This document shows positions 7,642 to 16,018 of a stretch of DNA of 64,000 nucleotides, piece by piece. The notes under the pieces were generated by a model. It searched no databases and was not told the DNA's origin. It saw only the letters and a program-made list of their open reading frames with translations. The DNA is taken from the NCBI GenBank assembly GCA_002345745.1, contig DDWQ01000011.1, forward strand, positions 1 to 64,000, written 5' to 3'. Each line of letters starts with the position of its first letter. Position 1 is the first letter of the stretch. The translations under genes were made by a program, and so were the position numbers. The DNA comes from Candidatus Moranbacteria bacterium UBA2282. GTDB taxonomy: Bacteria > Patescibacteriota > Minisyncoccia > Moranbacterales > UBA2206.

Positions 7642-9738
7642 TTAGAATGCTAATTCTGCATTAGGAATTTCTGTATATTCAATTTTAATTCGCACCTTTT
7701 TGGCTGGTAATTTTTGAGCTTCTTTTTCTAAAATTTTTTCACCAGTACCTTGTTTAAAATAAGTTATTTTTTCAATAATAGCATTGTTGGCAATAGTAAT
7801 GGGCTTATCAATGTCTGGAGATTTGTCATAAGTTAGAAATGGTTCGACAGGATAGTCATCTAAAACTTGCGACATAAATTTATTCCAAATCGGTGCAGCT
7901 ACATAAGAGCCATCAGCACCAGCACGCATTGGAATGTTGTTATTGTTTCCAACCCAAACACCCGTAGCAATGTTTGGCGTGAAGCCAACTGTCCAAGCAT
8001 CTTTGAATTCAGATGTCGTGCCAGTTTTGGCAGCCACAATTTTTCCAGGGATGAATAGTTTATTGTTCGGTCCAAAAATTGGTATGCGGGCGTCGTTGTC
8101 AGACAATATAGAATTTATTTTACGGGCAATTTGCGGATCAAGAACGGGTGTATTTTGTGCGGTTGTGACATAGAGTTCTTTATTATAACTATCTGTAACC
8201 TTCATAATCGCCACAGGATGGTTCTTTTTTCCATCGTTAGCAAAGACAGCATAGCCAGCTGTTTCATCTAGTAATTTAACTTCTCCGCCACCCAGTACTA
8301 GGGAAAGTCCGTAACGATTGATATCATTAAGGGTAGTGATACCAAGGCGGTGTGCCAAATCAATAGTGTCTTGCACGCCAGCAAGAGATAGAGTTTTAAC
8401 CGCGGGAACATTAAGTGACATTGCCAACGCTTGTCGCATCGTGACTACACCATGAAATTTACCATCATAATTGCGAGGAATATAGTGTTTATCAGAACCA
8501 TCTGCTCCGAAGTCAGTTTGTGCATCAATTAATTTTGTTTCTGGTTGATAGCCTTTTTCAAAGGCAGTAGCATAGGCGAATGGCTTGAATGATGAACCGG
8601 GTTGACGAGATCTAGTGGTTACATTGACTTGTCCATCAATAGAACTATTATAATAATCTTTACTGCCAACCATTGTTAAAATTTGTCCACTTTTTGGATC
8701 TAGTGAAACAAGAGCAACATTGGAAGCCCCATATTTTTTAAGAAGTTCATCGCTTTCAGTTAGTATTTGTTCAGCTAATTTTTGCTTATCATAATCTAGA
8801 GTTGTATAGACTCGCAAACCGCCTTGTTCAAGCATCTCAGTGCCAAATTGTTTTTCGAGTTCGTCTCGAGCATAAAAAACAAAATGCGGAGAATCGATTT
8901 CGGCAGTGAAAGGAATTATTTTTTCAGTGATTAAATTTGCCTTTGCTTCATCTACTGTCGCAGTATCTGCTAATTTTAATGTTCCAATTCGAGTGATAAT
9001 ATTTTGTTGACGAAATATTAATTCATTCAAATGATTGCCATAGGGAGAATAATAGCTAGTCGCTTTTGGCAGTGCAGCGAGAAGAGCGGCTTCATCTAAT
9101 GTTAGATCCGTAGCATTTTTTCCAAAAAAAGTTTTAGAAGCCGTTTCAATGCCATAGGCATTTGAGCCATAGGGAACTTCATTGAGATACATATCGAGTA
9201 TTTGATCTTTGGTATATTTTTTTTCAATTTTTATCGCGATGACAAGTTCAATAATTTTTCTGCTAAAAGTTTTTTCTCGACCAAGAAATGCATTGCGAGC
9301 CAGTTGCTGGGTAATTGTTGAAGCACCTTGGGACATATTATTTTTTTGGAAGTTGTTTTTTATAGCTCGCAAAATGGAAAAAAAATCAATTCCAAAATGG
9401 TGGTAAAAGTTATCGTCCTCAGCTGCGATAGTAGCAATGCGAATTGAATCAGGAATTTCATCGTGAGTTAAGACAATACGATTTTCTTCACCATGAATTT
9501 CATAGAGGATGTGTTGGCCAGTTCGATCATATATTATTGTTGTTTGTGGGGATTGGCGCTTAACTAAACTAGCAGCAATCGGAGATTTGAAATAGATATA
9601 AATAAAAATTCCAAAACCAAGAGCTCCTAACATCAAAAAAACATTCAAGAAGATAAGGATGGTCTCCTTAAGTATTATTCGGAGGCGTATTCCTGCATTT
9701 TTCCTGATTAATTTCATAACTTTATTGTATGATAACAT
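7642..9738 (-). CDS. Class A penicillin-binding protein (PBP1A-like)
   Basis: 698 residues. A cytoplasmic N-terminus and one membrane anchor (about residues 25-50) precede two enzymes. The GT51 glycosyltransferase polymerises lipid II and shows AAEDDNFYHHFGIDF, GASTITQQLARN and RKIIELVIAIKIE. The penicillin-binding transpeptidase cross-links stem peptides and shows the S-x-x-K motif in PGSSFKPFAYA, S-x-N in MSLNVPAVK, and KTG in AAKTGTTSEFKDAW. It acts outside the membrane. A second in-frame ATG at 9717 (MKLIRKN) is an equally good start. It is monocistronic, divergent from the KH-domain gene. Confidence 0.9.
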   Translation of the reverse strand: MLSYNKVMKLIRKNAGIRLRIILKETILIFLNVFLMLGALGFGIFIYIYFKSPIAASLVKRQSPQTTIIYDRTGQHILYEIHGEENRIVLTHDEIPDSIRIATIAAEDDNFYHHFGIDFFSILRAIKNNFQKNNMSQGASTITQQLARNAFLGREKTFSRKIIELVIAIKIEKKYTKDQILDMYLNEVPYGSNAYGIETASKTFFGKNATDLTLDEAALLAALPKATSYYSPYGNHLNELIFRQQNIITRIGTLKLADTATVDEAKANLITEKIIPFTAEIDSPHFVFYARDELEKQFGTEMLEQGGLRVYTTLDYDKQKLAEQILTESDELLKKYGASNVALVSLDPKSGQILTMVGSKDYYNSSIDGQVNVTTRSRQPGSSFKPFAYATAFEKGYQPETKLIDAQTDFGADGSDKHYIPRNYDGKFHGVVTMRQALAMSLNVPAVKTLSLAGVQDTIDLAHRLGITTLNDINRYGLSLVLGGGEVKLLDETAGYAVFANDGKKNHPVAIMKVTDSYNKELYVTTAQNTPVLDPQIARKINSILSDNDARIPIFGPNNKLFIPGKIVAAKTGTTSEFKDAWTVGFTPNIATGVWVGNNNNIPMRAGADGSYVAAPIWNKFMSQVLDDYPVEPFLTYDKSPDIDKPITIANNAIIEKITYFKQGTGEKILEKEAQKLPAKKVRIKIEYTEIPNAELAF

Positions 9739-9775
9739 AACTAGCCAGAATAAGTTAGATTACATAATTGTTAAT

Positions 9776-9804
9776 TTGACAGAATGTGCTGTCTGCATCA
9801 TAAT
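9776..9804 (+). promoter_or_regulatory. Sigma-70 promoter for the KH-domain gene
   Basis: TTGACA (9776-9781), a 17-base spacer and CATAAT (9799-9804). It lies in the divergent gap between the PBP and KH genes. Confidence 0.65.
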
Positions 9805-9896
9805 ATTAGTATAGAGGCGAATGGGGGGAATGTCTGGTCGATCTTCCGAAAAACCCAGCGTTTCAAGAAAGCTAATAAATCAAAGAAATTACTAAA

Positions 9897-10241
9897 ATGA
9901 CAGAAATTATTCAAGACAGAGATTTCGTCGAATATGTTGTGAAACAAATTGTTAACAACCCAGACGCAGTCAAAGTTGACAGAAAAATTGATGAAATGGG
10001 TGTTCTTATAACTTTGGACGTAGCTCCAGAGGATATGGGAATGGTTATTGGTCGAGAAGGGGCAACAGCTAAGGCTCTTCGCACTTTGCTTCGAGTTATC
10101 GGAGCTAAGAACAATGCTAGAGTTAACCTGAAGATTAACGAACCAGAGGGTTCAACAAGAGAACCTCGTGAACGTCAATCTGCAGTACCTATGGAGCCAA
10201 TAGCAAAGAAAACCATTGATGAGGTTGTTGGAGATATGTAA
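9897..10241 (+). CDS. khpA: KH-domain RNA-binding protein (KhpA/YlqC-like)
   Basis: 114 residues with one KH domain. The GxxG loop is visible in MVIGREGATAKALRTLLR (about residues 44-61). The N-terminus (FVEYVVKQIVNNPDAVKV) matches the YlqC group, often encoded next to rpsP and trmD; here trmD follows. The tail of about 30 residues is polar (EGSTREPRERQSAVP) and longer than in Firmicute KhpA. It is expected to bind RNA and to take part in ribosome or cell-wall-linked regulation. Confidence 0.8.
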   Translation: MTEIIQDRDFVEYVVKQIVNNPDAVKVDRKIDEMGVLITLDVAPEDMGMVIGREGATAKALRTLLRVIGAKNNARVNLKINEPEGSTREPRERQSAVPMEPIAKKTIDEVVGDM

Positions 10242-10309
10242 GTCTACTATTAGCAACTTTGTATTTTGTTTTAGTTCCCACTAATTAGTGAAAACTAAAC
10301 GAAATAGTT

Positions 10310-10341
10310 AACAAAAAAGGTCAGCAATGGTCTTTTTTGTT
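10310..10341 (+). terminator. Terminator between khpA and trmD
   Basis: AACAAAAAAG pairs with CTTTTTTGTT across a 12-base loop. The T-rich arm doubles as the release tract. It lies just before the trmD start, so trmD may have its own promoter or rely on read-through. Confidence 0.5.
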
Positions 10342-10383
10342 TTGTTTGAATGTGTTATTATTAAGATGTTACGTTATAATCAA

Positions 10384-11049
10384 ATGAAATTTAACATAAT
10401 TACAATTTTTCCAAAAATTTTCGATTCATATTTTTCTGAATCAATTATTAAACGTGCTCAAGAAGGTGGATATGCAACTATCAAAATTAATAATTTGCGT
10501 GATTATACTCACGATAAACACAAAACTGTTGATGACACTCCTTATGGTGGTGGTGCTGGTATGGTGATGAAAGTTGAACCTATCTTTGAGGCACTGCAAG
10601 ACATTAAAGAAAAAAATAAATTTGAAGAAAATAAAACTAGAACTATCCTTTTTTCAGCTAAAGGCAAGCGCTATACGCAACGAGATGCAGAGCGACTATC
10701 AAAATATGAACATCTTGTGCTATTGTGTGGTCGTTATGAGGGAGTTGATGAGCGTGTAATAGACAATTTGTGCGACGAGGAAATTTCAATTGGTGACATT
10801 GTGTTGACTGGCGGAGAAATCCCAGCTATGGCTGTAGTCGATAGTATTGTAAGACTTATCCCCGGTGTTCTAGGAAATTCTGAATCAATCAAAATTGAAT
10901 CGCACAGCGAAGATGGTTATTTGGAATTTCCACAATATACCAAGCCAGAAGAATTTTTAACTTGGAAGGTTCCGGAAATTCTTTTGAGTGGTGATCATAA
11001 AAAAATAAATCAATGGCGTGAAGATAATTCAAAAAGAAAAAATGATTAA
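10384..11049 (+). CDS. trmD: tRNA (guanine-N1)-methyltransferase TrmD
   Basis: 221 residues from ATG 10384 (MKFNIITIFPKIF, the family's normal start); an upstream TTG-type extension to 10327 is not convincing. It methylates G37 of tRNAs with S-adenosylmethionine to prevent frameshifts. Knot-fold signatures are DDTPYGGGAGMVMK, LLCGRYEGVDERV and SIGDIVLTGGEIPAM. The 3' end overlaps the ftsW start by 8 bases, which suggests translational coupling. Confidence 0.93.
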   Translation: MKFNIITIFPKIFDSYFSESIIKRAQEGGYATIKINNLRDYTHDKHKTVDDTPYGGGAGMVMKVEPIFEALQDIKEKNKFEENKTRTILFSAKGKRYTQRDAERLSKYEHLVLLCGRYEGVDERVIDNLCDEEISIGDIVLTGGEIPAMAVVDSIVRLIPGVLGNSESIKIESHSEDGYLEFPQYTKPEEFLTWKVPEILLSGDHKKINQWREDNSKRKND

Positions 11050-12154
11050 AGATAAAAAAAATAATTCTGATATTATTCTGTTGTATGCTATTTTTGGTTT
11101 GCTCATCTTCGGCTTGGTTATGATTGCCAGTGCCGGCGTTGGTTACTCACGCATTCGCTTTGGCGATGAATACTATTTTTTTAAGCGACAATTGCTATTT
11201 GGTGTTTTACCAGGACTTTTGATTTTGACGATTGTAAAAAATATTGATTATCGATTTTGGAAAAAGTTTTCTTTTCTTTTTTTTGTCGTCAGTATTATTT
11301 TTCTTATTCTGGTTTTTGTTCCGGGATTTGGAGCAAAAATTTATGGAGCAAATCGTTGGATTCAACTTGGACCATTTTCATTTCAGCCAGCTGAAATGTT
11401 AAAAATCTCCCTAATTTTATATTTGGCGGCTTGGATTGAGAGTAGAAAAGAAAAAATAAAAGACTTCTACGAAGGATTAATGCCGTTTGTGATGATTATT
11501 GCTTTGGTTAGTTTTTTGTTAATAAAGCAACCAGATATTGGAACGTTAGGCGTAATTATCATGATTTCTATGACAATGTTTTTTGTATCAGGTGCAAAAA
11601 TTTCGCATATATTTATGTTAGGCGGTGCTGGAGTCATGGCACTTCTGGCACTTATTAAATTTGAAACATATCGAATGAATCGCCTTCTAGTTTTTCTGCA
11701 TCCAGAGCTTGACCCGCGCGGAATTGGCTATCAGATTAATCAGGCCTTGCTAGCAATCGGTTCAGGCGGAATTTTTGGCGTTGGTTTGGGTCATAGTTTG
11801 CAAAAATTTAATTATCTCCCAGAACCAGTGGGTGATTCAATTTTTGCTATCATAGGTGAAGAATTAGGTTTTTTTGGGGAATCTATTTTAATAATGCTGT
11901 TTGTTGTTTTCTTTCTGCGAGGATTAAAAATTGCTAAAAACGCTCCAGATATATTTGGAAGATTGGTGGCAATTGGAATTGTCTCCTGGATAACCTTGCA
12001 AGCATTTATAAACATTGCCGCAATTTCTGGACTCGTTCCATTAACTGGAATCCCATTACCATTTATAAGTTATGGAGGGACATCAATCATTTTTTTGTTA
12101 ACGAGTATTGGAATTTTAATGAATATTTCTAAGCAAACTAATTTAAATCAATAA
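11042..12154 (+). CDS. ftsW: FtsW/SEDS-family lipid II polymerase
   Basis: 370 residues with about ten membrane helices. SEDS proteins polymerise glycan strands at the septum together with a class B PBP. Landmarks are IYGANRWIQLGPFSFQPAE, KQPDIGTLG, the extracellular LPEPVGDSIFAIIGEELGF segment and LPFISYGGTSIIFLL near the C-terminus. I start at ATG 11042, which overlaps the trmD stop; an upstream frame to 11018 lies inside trmD. It is the first of a trmD-ftsW-murG-murC run, as in dcw clusters. Confidence 0.92.
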   Translation: MIKDKKNNSDIILLYAIFGLLIFGLVMIASAGVGYSRIRFGDEYYFFKRQLLFGVLPGLLILTIVKNIDYRFWKKFSFLFFVVSIIFLILVFVPGFGAKIYGANRWIQLGPFSFQPAEMLKISLILYLAAWIESRKEKIKDFYEGLMPFVMIIALVSFLLIKQPDIGTLGVIIMISMTMFFVSGAKISHIFMLGGAGVMALLALIKFETYRMNRLLVFLHPELDPRGIGYQINQALLAIGSGGIFGVGLGHSLQKFNYLPEPVGDSIFAIIGEELGFFGESILIMLFVVFFLRGLKIAKNAPDIFGRLVAIGIVSWITLQAFINIAAISGLVPLTGIPLPFISYGGTSIIFLLTSIGILMNISKQTNLNQ

Positions 12155-12166
12155 TATATAAACACT

Positions 12167-13270
12167 ATGAAAATTGTTTTAACTGGTGGTGGATCTGGTG
12201 GTCATCTAATGCCACTTATAGCGATAGCCAGAAAAATTAAGGAAAAAACGTCAGAGACTGAATTTGTCTTTGTTGGTCCAAAAGGCAAGATGGAAGATGA
12301 TATCATTGGCAAGGAGGGCATTCCTATGCGGAATATTTCAGCTGGCAAGATGAGGAGATATTTTTCTTTGAGTAATTTTTTAGATTTTTTTAAAGTTTTG
12401 CTAGGGATTTTTCAATCAATGTATATTTTATTAGCAGAAATGCCAGATGCAATTTTTTCTAAAGGTGGCTATGCTTCAGTCCCAGTTGTTCTTGTTGGTT
12501 GGATGTATAGAATTCCAATTATGGTTCATGAATCTGATGCTGTTCCAGGAATGGCTAATAAAATTATGAGTAAATTTGCTAATCGTGTGGCAATTTCCTA
12601 TCCAGAAGCTGAAAAAGAATTCCCAGCGTCACAAGTTGTTGTGACTGGCAATCCAGTTCGTGAAGATATAAACAAGGGAGATATTGCTAGTGCTAGAAAA
12701 ATGTTTTCATTGACCGAATCAAGAAAAACCATATTTGTTTGGGGGGGGTCTCAAGGAGCAAGAGTTGTTAATAACAAGATTCTAGATTTATTGCCAGAGC
12801 TTTTGAAAAAATATCAAGTTATCCATCAGACTGGAGAAGCTAATTTTGATGAAGTCAGGCACAAGGCAGGTGAGTTGGGAATTAAATCTGGTTATGATGG
12901 TTATCACCCAATCGCCTTCATAGGTGATGAGATTAAAGATATTCTTGCTGTTTCTGACCTAATAATTTCGCGAGCTGGTGCGACATCAATTGCTGAAATT
13001 GCAGCCAACGGAAAACCAGCAATTCTCATTCCTATTGATAAATCAGCTAATAATCATCAGCGTATGAATGCCTATGCCATCGCCAAGTTTGGTGGTTGTA
13101 TGGTTTTGGAGGAAAATAATTTAGGAGAAAATTTGTTGCTTAGTCGAATTGATGAAATTATGAATAATACGGAATTGCGACAAAAATTATCAACGGATAT
13201 AAAATTATTCTATCACGCAGATGCGGCGGAAAAAATTGCTCAAGGTATATTGGGAATGATAAAAAATTAA
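12167..13270 (+). CDS. murG: UDP-GlcNAc:lipid I N-acetylglucosaminyltransferase MurG
   Basis: 367 residues, a GT-B fold peripheral membrane enzyme that adds GlcNAc to lipid I to make lipid II. The N-terminal glycine loop is LTGGGSGGHLMPLIAIARK. The mid-protein nucleotide-side loop is FVWGGSQGARVVN. The donor site is SRAGATSIAEIAANGKPAILIP followed by NHQRMNA. It is preceded by ftsW at 12 bases and followed by murC at 10 bases, so it is probably in one operon. Confidence 0.94.
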   Translation: MKIVLTGGGSGGHLMPLIAIARKIKEKTSETEFVFVGPKGKMEDDIIGKEGIPMRNISAGKMRRYFSLSNFLDFFKVLLGIFQSMYILLAEMPDAIFSKGGYASVPVVLVGWMYRIPIMVHESDAVPGMANKIMSKFANRVAISYPEAEKEFPASQVVVTGNPVREDINKGDIASARKMFSLTESRKTIFVWGGSQGARVVNNKILDLLPELLKKYQVIHQTGEANFDEVRHKAGELGIKSGYDGYHPIAFIGDEIKDILAVSDLIISRAGATSIAEIAANGKPAILIPIDKSANNHQRMNAYAIAKFGGCMVLEENNLGENLLLSRIDEIMNNTELRQKLSTDIKLFYHADAAEKIAQGILGMIKN

Positions 13271-13280
13271 AAATTTTCAA

Positions 13281-14681
13281 ATGTTAGAATTAGATAAATT
13301 AAAAAAGGTGTATGTGATTGGTATAAAGGGCTCAGGCGTGATTGCGGTGGTGGAGATTTTGCAATCCATGGGCATTGAAATTACGGGTTCAGACACGCAC
13401 GAAAAATTTTTCACTGATGAGGTTTTGCAAAGATTGGGTATAAAGTATATTGAAGGGTTTTCTGTTGGTAATATTCCAAATGATGCTGATTTGATTTTAT
13501 ATTCTTCCTCATATAATGAGGAGAATAATGTTGAAATGGCAGAAATTAAAAAAAGAAAGTTACCGACGATTAGTTATCCGGAAATGGTTAGCGAATTGTT
13601 TAATCAAAAATATGGCATTGCGGTTTGTGGAACGCATGGCAAAACCACAACTTCAGCTATGTTGGCTTTTGTCATGCAGCAGGTTGGTATTTCGCCAACA
13701 GCAATTATCGGCAGTCGTGTCAGGCAATGGGGTTCCAACGCACTTATTGGCAAAAATGAATTTTTTGTACTTGAGGCAGATGAGTTTCAAAATAAATTGA
13801 AATTTTATGAACCCAAAGCAGCTGTCCTAACTAGTCTTGATTGGGATCATCCAGATACTTATCCAACTTTTGCGGAATATAAAAAAGCCTTTTCTGATTT
13901 TGTGGCAAAGATTCCAAAAATTGGATTTTTGGCAGTGTGGGGAGATAGCATTGATACAAGCGAGGTTGCTAAATATTGTAATGCTGAGGTAATTAAATAT
14001 GGATTTGGAGAGGATAATGATGTTGTAATTTCAAATAAAATCCAAATGACAAATGACCAAATTGATAAGCTGAAATATCAAAGCTTTGATGTTTCATATA
14101 AAAATGAAAATCTTGGTAATTTTCAAATTCAACTTATCGGAAAGCACAATGTTTTAAATGCTGTCTCGGTCATTATAGCTTGCTATAAGTTAAATCTAGA
14201 TATGGAAAAAGTGCGTGAGGCTTTGCAAAATTTTGAAGGCACCTCGCGTAGATTTGAAGTTGTCGGACAAAGAAATGGTGCAATTTTGATTGATGACTAT
14301 GGCCATCATCCGGAAGAAATTAAAGTGACGCTGAAAGGTGCGCGGGAAATTTATCCTGAAAAGAATATTATTGCCGTTTTTCATCCGCATTCCTATTCAC
14401 GCACCGAAGCTCTTCTGCAAGATTTCGCGCAAAGTTTTGATTCAGTCGATCAAGTGCTAGTTTTGGATATCTATGGTAGTGCACGAGAAAATACTGGTGC
14501 GGTTTCATCAAAAGATTTGGTGAATTTGATTAATAAATATCAACACAATAAAGCAGAGCACATTCCAACCATCGACGACGCAGTTGAATTCTTGCGAGAT
14601 AAAATTACTGACAATGATGTTGTCATCACCATTGGTGCCGGTAATGTTTTTGAAGTGGCAAATAAATTATGTGAAATATAA
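13281..14681 (+). CDS. murC: UDP-N-acetylmuramate-L-alanine ligase MurC
   Basis: 466 residues with the three Mur-ligase domains: an N-terminal UDP-binding Rossmann part (VYVIGIKGSGVIAVVEIL, ITGSDTHEKFFTDEVL), a central ATPase with GTHGKTTTSAML, and a C-terminal domain containing FEGTSRRFEVVGQ, IDDYGHHPEEI and FHPHSYSR. It adds the first amino acid to UDP-MurNAc. Mpl recycling ligases share this layout, but the context with murG and ftsW favours MurC. A REP-like repeat begins 6 bases after the stop. Confidence 0.9.
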   Translation: MLELDKLKKVYVIGIKGSGVIAVVEILQSMGIEITGSDTHEKFFTDEVLQRLGIKYIEGFSVGNIPNDADLILYSSSYNEENNVEMAEIKKRKLPTISYPEMVSELFNQKYGIAVCGTHGKTTTSAMLAFVMQQVGISPTAIIGSRVRQWGSNALIGKNEFFVLEADEFQNKLKFYEPKAAVLTSLDWDHPDTYPTFAEYKKAFSDFVAKIPKIGFLAVWGDSIDTSEVAKYCNAEVIKYGFGEDNDVVISNKIQMTNDQIDKLKYQSFDVSYKNENLGNFQIQLIGKHNVLNAVSVIIACYKLNLDMEKVREALQNFEGTSRRFEVVGQRNGAILIDDYGHHPEEIKVTLKGAREIYPEKNIIAVFHPHSYSRTEALLQDFAQSFDSVDQVLVLDIYGSARENTGAVSSKDLVNLINKYQHNKAEHIPTIDDAVEFLRDKITDNDVVITIGAGNVFEVANKLCEI

Positions 14682-14686
14682 ATTTG

Positions 14687-14782
14687 TTGTAGAGACGCGA
14701 TTAATCGCGTCTCGAGGGATGTTTGATGCAATAAACGCAGTCATGATGATACACCTAGACGCAATAAATTGCGTCTCTACAA
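14687..14782. repeat. REP-like composite palindrome upstream of the transposase
   Basis: The outer inverted repeat is TTGTAGAGACGC (14687-14698) with GCGTCTCTACAA (14771-14782). Each end carries its own palindrome, GACGCGATTAATCGCGTC (14694-14711) and GACGCAATAAATTGCGTC (14758-14775). The 96-base unit stops 18 bases before the transposase ATG. The same core recurs inside the transposase gene. Confidence 0.8.
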
Positions 14783-14800
14783 TCGATACAAATAATAAAT

Positions 14801-15433
14801 ATGCCTGAAAAATACAAAAACCAATATAAAATTGAATCATCACGATTGGCTGGATATGATTACACGCAAAACGGAATGTATTTTGTGACCATTTGTACCA
14901 AGGAACGCGAAGAATTTTTTGGAACGATAAAAGATGGTAAAATAGAATTGTCGGAGATTGGAAAAATTGTTGAAAATTTCTGGCAAGAAATTCCAAAACA
15001 TTTTACATCTGTTATCCTAGATGAATATGTGATAATGCCGAATCATTTGCATGGGATTGTGGAAATAAATAACGATAAATCTGTAGAGACGCAATTTATT
15101 GCGTGTGATGGGGTGCCTAATGCGAATAGTAATTGTAGAGACGCGATTAATCGCGTCTCTACGGGCGATACATTAAAAACAGGTGGAATTACAGGCGACC
15201 ATAATCCAATGTTAAATCCAGGTTCATTATCAAAAATGATGCGATGGTATAAGGGTCGATGTGCATTTGAAATTAGAAAACAATTAAATCCAATCACCTT
15301 CGCCTGGCAACCGCGTTTCTATGACCATATAATACGCAACGAAATTTCTCTTAACAAAATTCGTGAATATATCCAAACAAACCCAGAAATGTGGGAACGT
15401 GATCGTAATAATGTTGAAAATTTGTGGATGTAA
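14801..15433 (+). CDS. REP-associated tyrosine transposase (TnpA_REP/RayT), interrupted in frame by a repeat
   Basis: 210 residues. It is a single-strand HUH endonuclease-type transposase thought to mobilise REP palindromes. Visible features are the start SRLAGYDYTQNGMYFVTICT, the metal-binding HxH in MPNHLHGIVEI, and the C-terminal block YDHIIRNEISLNKIREYI followed by QTNPEMWERD, where Tyr of REYI is the expected nucleophile. Residues 95-121 are encoded by an inserted palindromic repeat rather than family sequence, so the enzyme carries about 27 extra residues just after the HUH motif. The frame is preserved; whether activity survives is unknown. Confidence 0.85.
   Translation: MPEKYKNQYKIESSRLAGYDYTQNGMYFVTICTKEREEFFGTIKDGKIELSEIGKIVENFWQEIPKHFTSVILDEYVIMPNHLHGIVEINNDKSVETQFIACDGVPNANSNCRDAINRVSTGDTLKTGGITGDHNPMLNPGSLSKMMRWYKGRCAFEIRKQLNPITFAWQPRFYDHIIRNEISLNKIREYIQTNPEMWERDRNNVENLWM
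15082..15163. repeat. REP-like element inside the transposase gene
   Basis: TGTAGAGACGCAATTTATTG (15082-15101) and, at the right, TGTAGAGACGCGATTAATCG continuing to CGTCTCTAC (15134-15162). The layout is two palindromes separated by about 30 bases, as in the 14687-14782 copy. It is translated as part of the protein with no stop codon. Confidence 0.8.
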
Positions 15434-15457
15434 TAATAATTTTTTAAGTATAAAAAT

Positions 15458-16018
15458 ATGGCAGAGGTAAAAATTTTAGTTGAGGGATTTGCTAGCGGAG
15501 ATTTTAGTGATGAGGAAGAACGGACGCGTGCTACTATTACTTTGATAGAAGATGGTGATATCAAAATCGTTGTTGATCCAGGGGTTTTGAAAAGTCAGGA
15601 TATCTTAATTTCTGCATTGGAACGAAATGGTTTGAGTGTGAATGACATAGATATCGTTTGCATTACGCATTCCCATATTAATCATTATCGTAATATTGGT
15701 ATGTTTCCCGAGGCTAAAACTTTGGAATTTTATGGTCTTTGGGATAAAGAATCAGTTGAAGATTGGAATGAAAATTTTAGTGAAGACATAAAAATAATAA
15801 AAACTCCTGGCCATGATAAATCATCCATATCATTATTGGTGAAAACTAAAAATGGAAGCGTGGCTGTTGTAGGTGATTTATTTTGGAAAGAGAATTATCC
15901 TGAAAAAGATCCATATGCGGATAGTCCGGAAAAATTGGAGGAAAGTAGAAATAAAATTCTTGAAATTTCAGACTGGATAATTCCTGGGCATGGAAAGATT
16001 TTTAAAGTAAAAAAATGA
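15458..16018 (+). CDS. Metallo-beta-lactamase-fold hydrolase, altered metal motif
   Basis: 186 residues. The MBL fold is seen from the first strands (TITLIEDGDIKIVVDPGV), the metal motif THSHINHYRNIG, the second His in KTPGHDKSS, the bridging Asp in VVGDLFW and the last His in IIPGHGKIF. The usual HxHxDH motif reads HSHINH, so Asp is replaced by Asn at the second metal site. This could mean a mononuclear or altered enzyme. It is closest in look to MBLAC1-type short hydrolases; the substrate is unknown. The stop overlaps the ATPase start. Confidence 0.7.
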   Translation: MAEVKILVEGFASGDFSDEEERTRATITLIEDGDIKIVVDPGVLKSQDILISALERNGLSVNDIDIVCITHSHINHYRNIGMFPEAKTLEFYGLWDKESVEDWNENFSEDIKIIKTPGHDKSSISLLVKTKNGSVAVVGDLFWKENYPEKDPYADSPEKLEESRNKILEISDWIIPGHGKIFKVKK

